Positions 1 through 10,900 of a stretch of 64,000 bases of DNA are shown here, one piece after another (the first letter of the stretch is position 1; the number at the start of each line of letters is the position of its first letter). Source of the DNA: a bacterium (GTDB lineage Bacteria; Bacillota; Bacilli; Lactobacillales; Streptococcaceae); the NCBI GenBank assembly GCA_905221145.1, contig CAJNCA010000008.1:6216-70215 (forward strand). The letters are read 5' to 3'. The notes beneath the pieces are model-generated. The model made no database searches. It saw nothing but the letters and a program-made list of their open reading frames with translations, and was not told the DNA's origin. The position numbers were made by a program, and so were the translations under genes.

Positions 1-278
1 TCAATACCATCTATCCACTCTTGTGTGAAGTCCCTGGTTTTGAAGTTGTCAAACCACAAGGAGCCTTCTATCTCTTTCCAAATGTCAAAAAAGCTATGGA
101 GATGAAAGGTTATAGCGATGTAACAGCATTTACAACGGCTATTCTTGAAGAAGTTGGTCTGGCCTTGATTACAGGAGCAGGATTTGGAGCACCAGAAAAT
201 GTCCGCCTCAGCTATGCGACAGACCTAGACACGCTTAAAGAAGCAGTTAAACGCTTGAAAGCATTTATGGAAAAATAA
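1..278 (+). CDS. PLP-dependent aminotransferase (AspC/AraT-like), 3' end only
   Basis: The reading frame is open at the left edge of the window, so only about the last 90 residues are present. The text includes [11 protein letters not shown] and [16 protein letters not shown], typical of the C-terminal small domain of class I aspartate/aromatic aminotransferases; the Arg of VRLSYA is the usual carboxylate-binding arginine of that fold. The enzyme would transfer an amino group between aspartate or aromatic amino acids and 2-oxo acids in the cytoplasm. It ends 22 bp before asnS, an arrangement (aminotransferase then asnS) familiar from streptococci and bacilli, so the two are probably co-transcribed. 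Substrate cannot be decided from this fragment. The true start lies outside the window. Confidence 0.85.
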   Translation, partial: NTIYPLLCEVPGFEVVKPQGAFYLFPNVKKAMEMKGYSDVTAFTTAILEEVGLALITGAGFGAPENVRLSYATDLDTLKEAVKRLKAFMEK

Positions 279-300
279 AAGAAAAAGAAAAGGAAAAATA

Positions 301-1644
301 ATGACAAAACGTGTAACGATTATTGATGTAAAAGACTATGTTGGTCAGGAAGTGACGATTGGCGCTTGGGTTGCTAACAAATCAGGAAAAGGAAAAATCG
401 CCTTCTTGCAATTGCGTGATGGAACAGCCTTTTTCCAAGGTGTAGCCTTTAAACCAAACTTTGTCGAAAAATTTGGTGAAGAAGTAGGACTTGAGAAGTT
501 TGATGTCATCAAACGCTTGAGCCAAGAAACCTCTGTTTATGTGACAGGAATTGTCAAAGAAGACGAACGTTCTAAATTTGGTTATGAGTTGGACATTACG
601 GATATCGAAGTGATCGGTGAATCTCAAGATTACCCAATCACACCAAAAGAACACGGAATAGACTTCTTGATGGACAACCGTCACTTGTGGCTACGTTCTC
701 GTAAGCAAGTAGCGGTGATGCAAATCCGTAACGCTATTATCTATGCAACTTATGAGTTCTTTGACAAGAACGGATTTATGAAGTTTGATAGCCCAATTCT
801 TTCAGGAAATGCGGCAGAAGATTCAACAGAACTCTTTGAAACAGACTACTTCGGAACTCCAGCCTACTTGAGCCAATCAGGTCAGCTTTATCTAGAAGCA
901 GGTGCTATGGCACTTGGTCGTGTCTTTGACTTTGGTCCAGTATTCCGTGCTGAAAAATCAAAAACACGTCGTCACTTGACTGAGTTCTGGATGATGGATG
1001 CTGAGTACTCATACTTGACACACGATGAGTCACTTGACTTGCAAGAAGCTTATGTAAAAGCTCTTCTTCAAGGTGTTTTGGACCGTACGCCTCAAGCCTT
1101 GGAAACCTTGGAACGTGATACAGAGCTCTTGAAACGCTACATTGCAGAGCCCTTTAAACGTATCACTTACGATCAAGCTATTGACCTCTTGCAAGAGCAT
1201 GAAAATGATGAAGACGCTGACTACGAGCATCTTGAGCATGGTGATGACTTCGGTTCACCACACGAAACGTGGATTTCAAACCACTTTGGTGTACCAACAT
1301 TTGTCATGAACTATCCAGCAGCTATCAAGGCCTTCTACATGAAACCAGTTCCTGGAAATCCAGAGCGCGTGCTTTGTGCAGACTTGCTTGCTCCAGAAGG
1401 CTATGGAGAAATCATCGGTGGGTCAATGCGTGAGGAAGACTACGATGCCCTTGTTGCTAAGATGGATGAACTTGGCATGGATCGTACAGAGTATGAATTC
1501 TACCTTGACCTTCGTAAATACGGTACAGTTCCACACGGAGGATTTGGTATCGGTATCGAACGTATGGTAACTTTTGCAGCAGGAACAAAACATATTCGTG
1601 AAGCTATTCCATTCCCACGTATGTTGCACCGTATTAAACCGTAA
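301..1644 (+). CDS. asnS: Asparaginyl-tRNA synthetase
   Basis: Charges tRNA-Asn with asparagine using ATP in the cytoplasm. The 447-residue protein has the expected class IIb layout: an N-terminal OB-fold anticodon-binding domain (about residues 1-110), then a catalytic domain with motif 2 ([19 protein letters not shown], about 217-235) and motif 3 (GFGIGIERM near the C terminus). Length matches bacterial AsnRS (about 430-465). It starts at ATG 301 after a purine-rich AAAGGAAAA site. It follows the aminotransferase gene by 22 bp and is closed by a strong hairpin terminator, after which the accessory adhesin block begins. AspRS is excluded by the length and by the AsnRS-like motif 2 context. 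Confidence 0.97.
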   Translation: MTKRVTIIDVKDYVGQEVTIGAWVANKSGKGKIAFLQLRDGTAFFQGVAFKPNFVEKFGEEVGLEKFDVIKRLSQETSVYVTGIVKEDERSKFGYELDITDIEVIGESQDYPITPKEHGIDFLMDNRHLWLRSRKQVAVMQIRNAIIYATYEFFDKNGFMKFDSPILSGNAAEDSTELFETDYFGTPAYLSQSGQLYLEAGAMALGRVFDFGPVFRAEKSKTRRHLTEFWMMDAEYSYLTHDESLDLQEAYVKALLQGVLDRTPQALETLERDTELLKRYIAEPFKRITYDQAIDLLQEHENDEDADYEHLEHGDDFGSPHETWISNHFGVPTFVMNYPAAIKAFYMKPVPGNPERVLCADLLAPEGYGEIIGGSMREEDYDALVAKMDELGMDRTEYEFYLDLRKYGTVPHGGFGIGIERMVTFAAGTKHIREAIPFPRMLHRIKP

Positions 1645-1661
1645 AAATAAAAAATCAAAAT

Positions 1662-1691
1662 AAAAGGTCAAACTGACCTTTTATTTTTTTC
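1662..1691 (+). terminator. Rho-independent terminator of asnS
   Basis: A perfect 9-bp stem (1662-1670 AAAAGGTCA, 1674-1682 TGACCTTTT) with a 3-nt AAC loop is followed by a T-rich run to about 1691. It separates the housekeeping asnS unit from the adhesin block. Confidence 0.85.
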
Positions 1692-1716
1692 TAAAGAAAA
1701 CCCTAAAGACTACGTT

Positions 1717-1738
1717 AATATATATATATATATATATA
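1717..1738. repeat. AT dinucleotide tract (about 10 units)
   Basis: A run of about ten and a half alternating A/T dinucleotides fills 1718-1738. It lies between the asnS terminator and the promoter of the first giant surface protein, about 50 bp upstream of the -10 box. Such tracts are prone to slippage. Confidence 0.8.
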
Positions 1739-1788
1739 GAAAAATCCACATATTTTGCATATTAAAGAAGACATTCTGATTAAAATAA

Positions 1789-1921
1789 TGTTATAATGTA
1801 AATTAGGGATGTAGTACCTAAGTGCAGCTATCTTACTTTCTGAATCAGGCTGGGAAGGGGGGAGTTTTTGAATTACTTGGGCCTAATTCCGCAATTAAAA
1901 TTTATTTTAAAAGGAGATAAT
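1789..1921 (+). promoter_or_regulatory. Extended -10 promoter and leader of the first adhesin gene
   Basis: An extended -10 (TG at 1789-1790, TATAAT at 1792-1797) is present without a good -35 box. Transcription would begin near 1804, giving a leader of about 118 nt that holds a G-rich run (1854-1862) and a short GAATTA...TAATTC stem (about 1870-1888). A strong Shine-Dalgarno site, AAGGAG at 1911-1916, sits six bases before ATG 1922 and decides the start over the upstream in-frame TTG at 1868. Confidence 0.6.
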
Positions 1922-4900
1922 ATGTATTCAAAAATGGACAAGTACCACGGACAAAAGGTCCAACGCTTTTCAATCCGTAAGTATAGTTTTGGTGCAGCAT
2001 CAGTAGCTGTAGCAGCTTACATGATGTTTGGTGGAGCAGCAACTGTTCAGGCTCACGAGCAAGGTACAACAGCTACAGTGACTAGCGAACAAGTAAATCC
2101 TAATGCTGGAAATCAAGCAGATTCAAGCAAACCTGTAGATTCAACTGATACTACTACACCAACAGCTGAGCAACCAACTGCCTCAGTTGCAGAAAAACCA
2201 TCAGCAGTAGCTGAAACACCAAAAGTGGAAGAAGCACCAGCTACAAAGGTTGACACAAGTAAATTGGGAGCAGCTATTGCTCGTATGGAATCAGCCCTTG
2301 GCAAAGCAGGTCTAACTGAAAAGACTGCCTCAGCCATTGAAGCAGCAAAAGCTGAACTTGCTAAAGCGCAAGCCCTTCTTTCAAATGACAAAGCAACACA
2401 ATCAGAAGTTGATTATTCAACAAGTTCATTGAAAAATAGAGCTTTCGTTCTTGAAAGTATGCCAAAAGCATCAACTGACAAGAAAGAGAACAAAAACCAA
2501 GATCCACGTAATGGAAAAGCTATTCCAGGACAAGGAGAAAGTGGATTTAGAGCAGTAGATACGACTGCAGCTAACTCGGCAGAAGAAGCAGCTAAATACA
2601 AAGCTGAAAGAGATAACGCTTTAACTGAATTACAAGCAAATATTGCTAAAATTCAAGCTAAACTTGATGAACAAAACGCAAAAGATGCGAATAAAAAAGA
2701 TCAAGCAGTAATTGATACTTACACTAAAGTTATTGAAAAAGCTAATGGTGTAGTAACTAAAGCAAATGCTGCAGATGCAACATCAGCTCAAGCAATGAGT
2801 CAACAAGCAGAAGCTGTTAAATCAGAACGTGATTTATTAGCATTCTATTTAGCAGGAAAAACTGAATTAGGTGCTCCTGTCAGTGAAAACCATGTCGCTT
2901 ATGGTAACAACCCTAAAAACGGTGTATTCGAAAGCTTGAAAGAAGGTTTTGGAGACAAAGTAACATTCACTGATGCTGATAAAAAATCAGAAACAATTGC
3001 TACTCAATATGAAAGTGGACGTGACATTACTAATAAAGTAAACAATGCTCCAAACGCAAAAGATCCAATCGGTAGTGCAACCTATAACTGGCAAGAAAAA
3101 GCTATTACAAAGGCTGATGCAGAAACTGGTATGTTAAATGGTTGGAAAATTGAAAAAGGGGACAAAGTTAATGCGGTTAAACCACTTGATGTAACAAATG
3201 TTACAGATAAAGATGGACAACCAAGTACACGTAATGTACCTAAATCAAAAATCTATTCAAATGATGGAGAATTGAAAAAATATCAAACATCAGGTGAAAA
3301 GAGTTATGTAAATGGTAGTGGTGCTGTTCCTTCAGTAACACCTACTATTGATGTAATGAGAACAAATGCATTTGGTGAAGTTAAAAAACGTGATTACTAC
3401 CTTGAATTAGGAAGTAAAGGTACAACACTTTCGAAAGAATTCGATGTAAACGGAAATTCTCGTCTAAATGTTAACTTAATTCATAGTGCTGCATATGGTG
3501 GTTCAACATCAACATCATCAGGTGAAAGAGTTAAATTAACAATCGTAGATGCATTCACTGGTAAAGAAATCAAACCAGTTGAAGGTAAAAATGGTCCTTT
3601 ATCAACTGAACAAGCTGCTCTTGCTGCTAACGGATGGAACCACCTAGACCGTATTTATGATATTCCAGCTGAAACAACTAAAATTAAAGTGTTAATTGAA
3701 GCAGGAAGTCAAGGAACAAATAGTTTAATTAATGATAACAAAATCAATATTAAAGATGGTTACTTAATCGGTGGTATTGGTATCGCAACTGCTCCAGCTG
3801 CTGAAGTATTAACTAATGTTCGTTCAGAAAACAAAAGTTTTGAATTTGGATATACAAAAGATACAATTTATGATAAAAATCAAAAAGGTGTATTTGATAT
3901 CGATATTAAAAATACTGGTGGAATGAATATTGACTACTATGGTGCATCAAATGTTGAAGTAACAGTAGAAGTTCCTAAAGGTGTAACGTTAGAAGATAAA
4001 ATCTACAATGCAAATGGTGGATCAAACTGGTTAGGAAATGTTTGGGCAAATACAATCAAATGGGTTCCTAACGATCCAAGTGATAACTCAAAAGGTGGAA
4101 AATTAACTTATAACGTACCAGCCGGAAATCGTATGGCTGCTGCAGAGACAAACTCTCGTAAAACAAGTATTCCATTTACAACAGCAGATAACTTCGTAGG
4201 ACCAGCTGACTTTAAAGTAACAGTTAAGAGTGGTTTTGGAGATACGGATGCAGAAGGTAACAGACTGTACTCATATACTGCAAATGGATTAAAACCAGCT
4301 TATGAAAATGAATTTAACCGTAATGGTTTAGCAAATTCAGATGATCCAAACCACAAATATGGTAGAGAAATCTTCATTAATAGTTTACAAACTAACTCAG
4401 TCATTACCGTACCAATTAACACAACTGATGAACAATTAAAAGCAATTGCTTATGCGAAAGCTCAAGAAGCGATTAAAACCCCAGAGTTTACTAAATTATT
4501 AAACGATGTTACTGGTACAGCTGCATTAGGTGACACTAATGGTTCAACTTTTGTTAATAAAGATAATATCGCAATTACGAAAGTTGCTGAAGATGGTCGT
4601 GGGGTTGTTAAAGTACCTGTAACGTATACAGTAGATGGTAAGACTTATGAAACAACAGTTGACATCGAAGTAAACGTTGTTGAATCTAAAACTAAACCAG
4701 TAGTAGTATTTGAAGGTGATGAAATTACACCTGCTAGCGTTAAAGAAAAAGTAGAACCAGCTACTACTGTTGGCAAAGGTACAGCTAATGAACCAAAAGC
4801 AAGTGATATCTTTAAAACGGACGGAAAAGCTGGAGAATCAGGATTAAAGATTCCAACAACAGTTACTCACAATGTAGATGGAACTGAAGTTACAGAAGAT

Positions 4901-7567
4901 GTAACAGTACCAGTTACGGTTCTTCCAAGAACACAAGGTGAAATTGCAATTCCTAAAGGAACTACTCCAGATAAAGTTAAAGAAACTCTAAAAAATAAAG
5001 CAAATGAGTTGATTAATACTCCAGACTTCCCTGCAGAAGTGCCAGAAGGATATAAAGTAACTGTAGGAGAAATCCCAGAATTACCAAAAGATATTGCTAC
5101 TAAAAAAGGTGAACCAGTAGTTGTAAAAGTTCCTGTAACATTTACATCTCCAGAAGGTGACACTTATACTTCAGAAATCCCAGTAACAGTAAATGTTAAT
5201 GGCTCAGAAGTGAAACCTGTATATGTTGTAGAGGGCAATAAACCAAATCCAAAGGATGTTATAGCAGCTGTAACACCTGATAAAGATGGCAAAGTACAAA
5301 CACCAGAAGACTCAGAGTTACCAGAGACAACTGGGAAAGCTGGGGATCCAAATGTTGTAGTACCAGCTACAGTTAAATACCCTAATGGTGAAGAAAAAGT
5401 GGAAGTACCTGTTAAAGTTGTTAAAGGAAATCCGCAAATTATCCCTGTAGATCAAGGTCAACCACTTGCAGAAAACAGCATTAACAAAGGTGATTATCCA
5501 GAAGGCGCTAAATTCGAATACGAAAAAGTTGACGGAAAAGATCCAGTTAACATTTCAGAACCAGGAGATTATCCAGTAAATGTAATCGTTAAGGACAAAG
5601 ATGGAAATAAATTAGTAGAAGTACCAACAACAGTACGTGTAGTTGGAGCTTATAGACAGTATGTGCCTGTTGATACAAAACCTGAGACAATCTTGGCTAA
5701 AGAAAATATTGATCCAGAAGACTTCCCAGAAGGAACAACATTTGAGTACAAGGATAAAGATAACAACCCAGTAGATACAAAAACAACAGGAGATAAAGAT
5801 GTTGTTGTTGTAGCAAAACTTAACGGTGAGCCAATTGCAGAAATTCCAGCAAAAGTAACAGTTGTAGGACCTAAGACTCAATATGTAGTAGCAAATCCTG
5901 AGAATAATCAACCAACACCAGCAGATAGCCTTGTAGATAAAGATAAGTATAGTTTCCCAGATAAGGCTAAATTTGAATATAAAACTCCAGTTGATACAAC
6001 AACACCAGGTGAAAAAGATGCAACTGTAGTTGTTAAAGATGCTGATGATGACACAATCGTAGAAGTACCTGCGAAAGTTAAAGTTGTTCAAGGATATCCA
6101 CAAATTATCCCTGTAGATCAAGGTCAACCATTACCTGAAAACAGTGTTAATACTGAAGATTATCCAGAAGGCGCTACATTCGAATACGAAAAAGTAGATG
6201 GAAAAGATCCGGTTAATATTTCGGAAGCTGGGGATAATCCAGTAACAGTTGTAGTTAAGGACAAAGATGGTAATGTATTAGTTAAAGTACCAACAACAGT
6301 GCGTGTCGTAGATGCTTACAGACAATATGTACCAGTAAATACTGATCCAACTAAAGTGGTGCCTGCAGAAAATATCGTCCCAACTGACTTCCCAGATGGA
6401 ACAACATTTGAATATAAAACTCCAGTAAATACAAATACACCAGGAGATAAAGATGTTATTGTAGTAGCTAAACTTAATGGTGAACCAATTGCAGAAATTC
6501 CAGCAAAAGTTACTGTAGTAGAGCCTAAGACTCAGTATGTAGCAGTAGGAAACGAACCTGATGTGAATAAATCTGTAGATCCATCAGTATTCCCTAAAGA
6601 AGCAGTAGCAAAACCTGAATATAAAGAAAAAGATATTTCAAAAACACCAGGAATTAAAGATGTAACTGTAGTTGTGAAAGATGGAGATGGAGATTCAATC
6701 GTAGAAGTACCTGCTAAAGTTATCGTGGTTCAAGGTAAAGAGCAAGAAGTTACAGTGAATCCAGATAAAGCTCCAGAAGCAAAAGATAACATTAATCCTA
6801 AAGACTTCCCAGAAGGGGCAACATTTACATTCAAAGAACAACCTGATACAAAAACACCAGGTAAGAAGAATGTAATTGTAGTTGTTAGGGATAAAGATGG
6901 TAATCTATTAGTTGAAGTTCCAGCAGTTGTAAATGTGGTAGAACGTAAAGAAGAGCCACAAACACCAAAAGAAAGTGTTACAGTAACACCAATCGTAGTT
7001 GAAGTAGGAACGCCAATCACTAAAGAAGATGTGAAAGGTCATGTTAAATTACCAAAAGATGCTGAAATTATCGAAGTTGTGGAAATCCCAACAACTGAAA
7101 CACCAGGAGTGAGACCAAGTGCTAAAGTGAGGGTGAAACTACCAACAGGAGAAATCGTAGTGGTAGAAGTCCCAGTAACGGTAATTCCTAAACGCATTCC
7201 AGAAACTAATCCATACAATGGAGATGGATATAACGGTGGTGGAAATGGTGGTAGCAACTACCGACCAACACCACAACCTGCTCCAGCACCACAACCTGCT
7301 CCATCAACACCAGAGACTCCTGAACAACCAGTAGCTCCAGTGCAACCGGAACAACCAACAACTCCAACCCAACCTGCTGTTCCAACACCAGCTGAAACAT
7401 CAGCACCAACTGATTCAGCTACTCAACCAGCAACACCTAAATATGTTGATGGTCAAAAAGAATTACCTAACACAGGTACAGAAGCTAACGCTAGCCTCGC
7501 AGCGCTTGGACTTCTTGGATTCCTAGGTGGATTTGGACTTCTTGCTCGCAAGAAAAAAGAAGACTAA
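1922..7567 (+). CDS. Giant YSIRK/LPxTG cell-wall surface protein with Rib-like repeats (first tandem copy)
   Basis: A 1881-residue wall-anchored surface protein, probably an adhesin. Residues 1-44 form a YSIRK-type signal peptide (FSIRKYSFGAASVAVAA, cleavage after VQA44). A Pro/Thr/Glu-rich stretch and a helical Ala/Glu/Lys segment (about 85-180) follow, then the junction DPRNGKAIPGQGESGFR (about 197-213). The large variable domain spans about 220-830 and contains NGVFESL and DYYLELGSKG. Beta modules come next, then seven Rib-like modules (about 1169-1676), one more divergent module, a Gly/Asn-rich linker, a Pro-rich wall-spanning segment, LPNTG at 1848-1852, a hydrophobic stretch and an RKKKED tail. 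The start is set by AAGGAG before ATG 1922. The next gene is a paralogue with the same ends. The binding partner is unknown; the adhesin role is inferred from architecture only. Confidence 0.9.
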   Translation: MYSKMDKYHGQKVQRFSIRKYSFGAASVAVAAYMMFGGAATVQAHEQGTTATVTSEQVNPNAGNQADSSKPVDSTDTTTPTAEQPTASVAEKPSAVAETPKVEEAPATKVDTSKLGAAIARMESALGKAGLTEKTASAIEAAKAELAKAQALLSNDKATQSEVDYSTSSLKNRAFVLESMPKASTDKKENKNQDPRNGKAIPGQGESGFRAVDTTAANSAEEAAKYKAERDNALTELQANIAKIQAKLDEQNAKDANKKDQAVIDTYTKVIEKANGVVTKANAADATSAQAMSQQAEAVKSERDLLAFYLAGKTELGAPVSENHVAYGNNPKNGVFESLKEGFGDKVTFTDADKKSETIATQYESGRDITNKVNNAPNAKDPIGSATYNWQEKAITKADAETGMLNGWKIEKGDKVNAVKPLDVTNVTDKDGQPSTRNVPKSKIYSNDGELKKYQTSGEKSYVNGSGAVPSVTPTIDVMRTNAFGEVKKRDYYLELGSKGTTLSKEFDVNGNSRLNVNLIHSAAYGGSTSTSSGERVKLTIVDAFTGKEIKPVEGKNGPLSTEQAALAANGWNHLDRIYDIPAETTKIKVLIEAGSQGTNSLINDNKINIKDGYLIGGIGIATAPAAEVLTNVRSENKSFEFGYTKDTIYDKNQKGVFDIDIKNTGGMNIDYYGASNVEVTVEVPKGVTLEDKIYNANGGSNWLGNVWANTIKWVPNDPSDNSKGGKLTYNVPAGNRMAAAETNSRKTSIPFTTADNFVGPADFKVTVKSGFGDTDAEGNRLYSYTANGLKPAYENEFNRNGLANSDDPNHKYGREIFINSLQTNSVITVPINTTDEQLKAIAYAKAQEAIKTPEFTKLLNDVTGTAALGDTNGSTFVNKDNIAITKVAEDGRGVVKVPVTYTVDGKTYETTVDIEVNVVESKTKPVVVFEGDEITPASVKEKVEPATTVGKGTANEPKASDIFKTDGKAGESGLKIPTTVTHNVDGTEVTEDVTVPVTVLPRTQGEIAIPKGTTPDKVKETLKNKANELINTPDFPAEVPEGYKVTVGEIPELPKDIATKKGEPVVVKVPVTFTSPEGDTYTSEIPVTVNVNGSEVKPVYVVEGNKPNPKDVIAAVTPDKDGKVQTPEDSELPETTGKAGDPNVVVPATVKYPNGEEKVEVPVKVVKGNPQIIPVDQGQPLAENSINKGDYPEGAKFEYEKVDGKDPVNISEPGDYPVNVIVKDKDGNKLVEVPTTVRVVGAYRQYVPVDTKPETILAKENIDPEDFPEGTTFEYKDKDNNPVDTKTTGDKDVVVVAKLNGEPIAEIPAKVTVVGPKTQYVVANPENNQPTPADSLVDKDKYSFPDKAKFEYKTPVDTTTPGEKDATVVVKDADDDTIVEVPAKVKVVQGYPQIIPVDQGQPLPENSVNTEDYPEGATFEYEKVDGKDPVNISEAGDNPVTVVVKDKDGNVLVKVPTTVRVVDAYRQYVPVNTDPTKVVPAENIVPTDFPDGTTFEYKTPVNTNTPGDKDVIVVAKLNGEPIAEIPAKVTVVEPKTQYVAVGNEPDVNKSVDPSVFPKEAVAKPEYKEKDISKTPGIKDVTVVVKDGDGDSIVEVPAKVIVVQGKEQEVTVNPDKAPEAKDNINPKDFPEGATFTFKEQPDTKTPGKKNVIVVVRDKDGNLLVEVPAVVNVVERKEEPQTPKESVTVTPIVVEVGTPITKEDVKGHVKLPKDAEIIEVVEIPTTETPGVRPSAKVRVKLPTGEIVVVEVPVTVIPKRIPETNPYNGDGYNGGGNGGSNYRPTPQPAPAPQPAPSTPETPEQPVAPVQPEQPTTPTQPAVPTPAETSAPTDSATQPATPKYVDGQKELPNTGTEANASLAALGLLGFLGGFGLLARKKKED
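5426..6948 (+). repeat. Rib-like module array, pattern A-B-C-A-B-C'-D
   Basis: Seven modules of about 70-77 residues follow the Rib/alpha-like pattern (FPEGTTFEYK, then TPGDKDV, then VEVPAKVTVV). Module A begins with PQIIPVDQGQP (about 5429 and 6092), B with YRQYVPV (about 5651 and 6314), C with KTQYV (about 5873 and 6525), and the terminal D with KEQEVTVNPDK (about 6734). The A-B-C trio is repeated with a period of about 663 bp. Much of it matches the neighbouring gene nearly base for base. Confidence 0.85.
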
Positions 7568-7584
7568 AAACTCATAGTTTTTGA

Positions 7585-7611
7585 GAAGATGATTCGTCAT
7601 CTTCTTTTTTT
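7585..7611 (+). terminator. Terminator of the first adhesin gene
   Basis: A perfect 8-bp stem (GAAGATGA 7585-7592, TCATCTTC 7597-7604) with a TTCG tetraloop is followed by seven T. The same sequence, including the preceding AAAACTCATAGTTTTT, follows the second adhesin gene. Confidence 0.93.
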
Positions 7612-7901
7612 GATGTTGTGATCGATAAAATACTATATATATTTGATATGATGGTTTGTTTTCTTTTTATTTGAATTTTTATGCAATATATATCCAAGTG
7701 TACTTTGAAGCAGCTTAATAATATTAATTTTATGTACCTAGTGCACAAAAATAATCTAAAGAAATTGAATATAAATTAGATATTGTCGTTGACGGTTTGA
7801 TTCTATGTGTGGTAAAATATAAGAGTAATTTCTTAGAATAAATAATATATAGTATTTCTAGGAAGTTTTAAAATATAAAATTGAGAGAAATAGGAGAAAA
7901 T
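7612..7901 (+). promoter_or_regulatory. Intergenic region and promoter of the second adhesin gene
   Basis: About 290 bp of AT-rich DNA contains no gene. A promoter is visible near its right end: TTGACG at 7789-7794, an 18-bp spacer, and an extended -10 (TGG then TAAAAT 7813-7818). The leader is about 77 nt, with an AGGAGA ribosome site at 7892-7897 just before ATG 7902. Each adhesin therefore has its own promoter and terminator. Confidence 0.65.
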
Positions 7902-10900
7902 ATGTACTCAAGAATGGAAAAAAATCATGGACAAAAAGTCCAGCGCTTTTCAATCCGTAAATATAGTTTTGGAGCAGCATCAGTAGCTGTAGCAGCTTAC
8001 ATGATGTTTGGTGGAGCAGCAACTGTTCAGGCGGATGCTCAAGTTACACCAAAGACTGCATCTGATTCACAAACAGCTCCAGATGTAAGTAATCAAGCAG
8101 ATACAACCAAGCCTCAAGCTTCAACTGAAACTGCTACACCAACTGTGGAAGCACCAACAGTTGAGCAACCAGTAACACCAGTTGCAGAAACATCAACGCC
8201 TGCAGTAACGCAACCAACAGAACCAGCAGAAACACTAAAAGCGGAAGAAGCACCAGCTACAAAGGCTGATACAAGCAAATTGGAAGCAGCTATTGCTCGT
8301 ATGGAAGCGGCCCTTGGCAAAGCAGGTCTAACTGAAAAGACTGCCTCAGCCATCGAAGCAGCAAAAGCAGAACTTACTAAAGCGCAAGCCCTTCTTTCAA
8401 ACGACAAAGCAACACAATCAGAAGTTGATTATTCAACAAGTTCATTGAAAAACAGAGCTTTCGTTCTTGAAAGTATGCCAAAAGCATCAACTGACAAGAA
8501 AGAAAACAAAAACCAAGATTCACGTAATGGTCAAGCAATTCCTGGACAAGGCGAAAGTGGATTTAGAGATGCTGCAGCTGCAACAGGATATAAAAATGAC
8601 ATTAATACTGTTAATACTGAATTAAAAGCTGCAATCGACAAAGTAAAAGTAGAAATTACAAAAGAAGAAGCTTTAGGTGAAGGTAAAACAAACAAAGAAA
8701 AACTTGACATGTTGCGTGCTATTGTAGCAAAAGCTGAAGAAGAAAAAACAAAAGCTACAACAGCTGCAGGGAAATCTGATGCTACTGAACAAGAACTTCA
8801 AGCGGCATTAACAGAAGCAAAACAAGAAAAAGATAGACTGAATTACTATCTAAATAATGCTGAAAACTGGGGAGCTCCAATTAATAATAACAGAGCTGGT
8901 TATGGTAACAACCCAGCAAACGGTGTTTTTGAAAGCATGAGTAATGGGTTCGGTGAAGTAGATTTCTCAGGTTCTGCAGTAGAATCAAAAAGTAAAACCA
9001 TTGAAGATCAAGTAAATAATCTTCAAGGAGAAACACATTACGGTAAAGTAACTTACAATTGGAAAACTAAAAAAATCACAGCAGCAGAAGCTGAAACAGG
9101 TGCATTAAACGGTTGGAAAATTGGAGGAACAAAAGATTATGTAAATGCTGTTAAACCAGAAGCACCAACAGATTATACTGTTGCTGGTGACAGAACAGAA
9201 GCTCCAAAACCAGCGAAAGCTTATGATGACAATGGTAAATATGATGCTTCAACTACTACTCAAAACCAACCTACAGCAGATGGTAAATTTATCGGTGGAA
9301 CAATTACTCTAGATGGCATGAAAAATGATGCTAGAGGAAATGTTAAAGATAGAGATTACTATCTTGAATTAGGAAGTAAAGGTGTTACTTTATCTAAAGA
9401 ATATGATGTAAACCCTAATTCTGAATTATTCTTCAATATGGTTTACAATGGAGGATATGGTAAAGCTGCTTTATCTAGTAGAGGTGAAGAAGTAAGTGTA
9501 GAAATTACAGATGCTTACACAGGTAAAAAAATTGCTTCTATTCCAATGAGAGATGGAAGCACTCCAACTGAAGCTACAGGAAGACCAGCATCTTCAAACT
9601 CAGGAACACCTTCTGATAGTTGGAATAATATTGCTAGAATTTATCATGTTCCAGAAGGAACAAGTAAAGTAAAAGTTACAATCAAAGCAAATGATGATGG
9701 TGATTTTAAAGATGTTCAAGATGGATTTATTATTGGCGGTGTAGGTCTTGCTACTGGTCCTGGTATGCAATTAACTACAAACGTTACTAGTGAAGGTAAG
9801 AGTGGAGAGTACGGATATACAAAAGATAAACTGTATAAACGTTCTCAAGATGGAAAATTAAACCTTGAATTGAAAAACGTAGGTGGTGTTGAAAATACTT
9901 TCCCTTACGGTGGTACGTTTAATATTAAAGTACAAGTTCCAAAAGGTGTTAAATTAGGCACAGTTGATACAACAAACTACAAAAAATTAGATTTATCAAA
10001 AGCAAATGGTGAATCAATTTGGACTGATCAAGGATACTTAACAAATGTTCGTTACGATGAAGCGACTAATACATTAAGTATGGATGTTAATGCAGTTCAA
10101 TACGGTAAAAATAATCTTAAAGCTACGGGAGAAACATCAAGAAAATTCTCAATTCCATTTACGACTGAAGATGACTATGTAGGGGATGCCACATTTAAAG
10201 TTACAGGAACGGGTGGAATGGGAACTCAAGATGCGGAAGGAAATAGAATTCACCCATGGTTATGGACTGGAGATAAAGGACCTTACGCTCATGATGGAAA
10301 CTATAAAGCAAATGGATTAAGATGGTCAGATGATCCAGATTACTACTACAATAGAACAATCTATATTGATGCTCGTACGCCTAAATCAGCTACAGTTGAA
10401 GAAGTTCACACAGATAGTGTTGTAGGAGATTCGGATGCGAAAAACCAAGAAAAATACTTATTAGTAAATACAGGTGACGCACCAGGTTCTTTAACTCCAT
10501 CAGATGACGAAATTAAAGCTAATCTTAAACGAGTAGCTGATAATAATGGAGTTACTTTATCAGACGAAGAATCAGCTAAGAGAATTGCTGAGATCAAAAA
10601 AGCTTTAGAGATTGAAAATGAAATTGGTAAGAAAATTAAAATTACATTACCAAATAATGACATCATTGAACTTGAGAAAAAGGATGATGGTTGGTATCAA
10701 GGAGATACTAAGGTAGAAACAACCCCTGAAGGTAAATTAAAAGTAAGTCTTAAAGATGTGAGTCTTCATACACATGAAGGTAATGAAAAGATTGCTGTAA
10801 CTTCAGTTTCACCAGTAGGAAACGTTTCTGAACCAAGTTATGCAAATATCGTCAACGAAGCTCCAAAAGTAGAAGCTAAGAAAGATATTTATGTTTATAA

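Noticed and set aside
5612..6127. Minus-strand ORFs inside the adhesin arrays (also 12585-13124 and 13431-13805)
   Set aside because: They recur at equivalent places in every Rib-like unit, have odd Cys/Tyr/Phe-rich sequence and no start signals; they are shadows of the coding strand.
1815..7745. Shared TACCTA(A)GTGCA motif near both adhesin promoters (1815-1826 and 7735-7745)
   Set aside because: One copy is downstream and the other upstream of its promoter, the match is short and one has an extra base; chance or leftover duplication is more likely than an operator.
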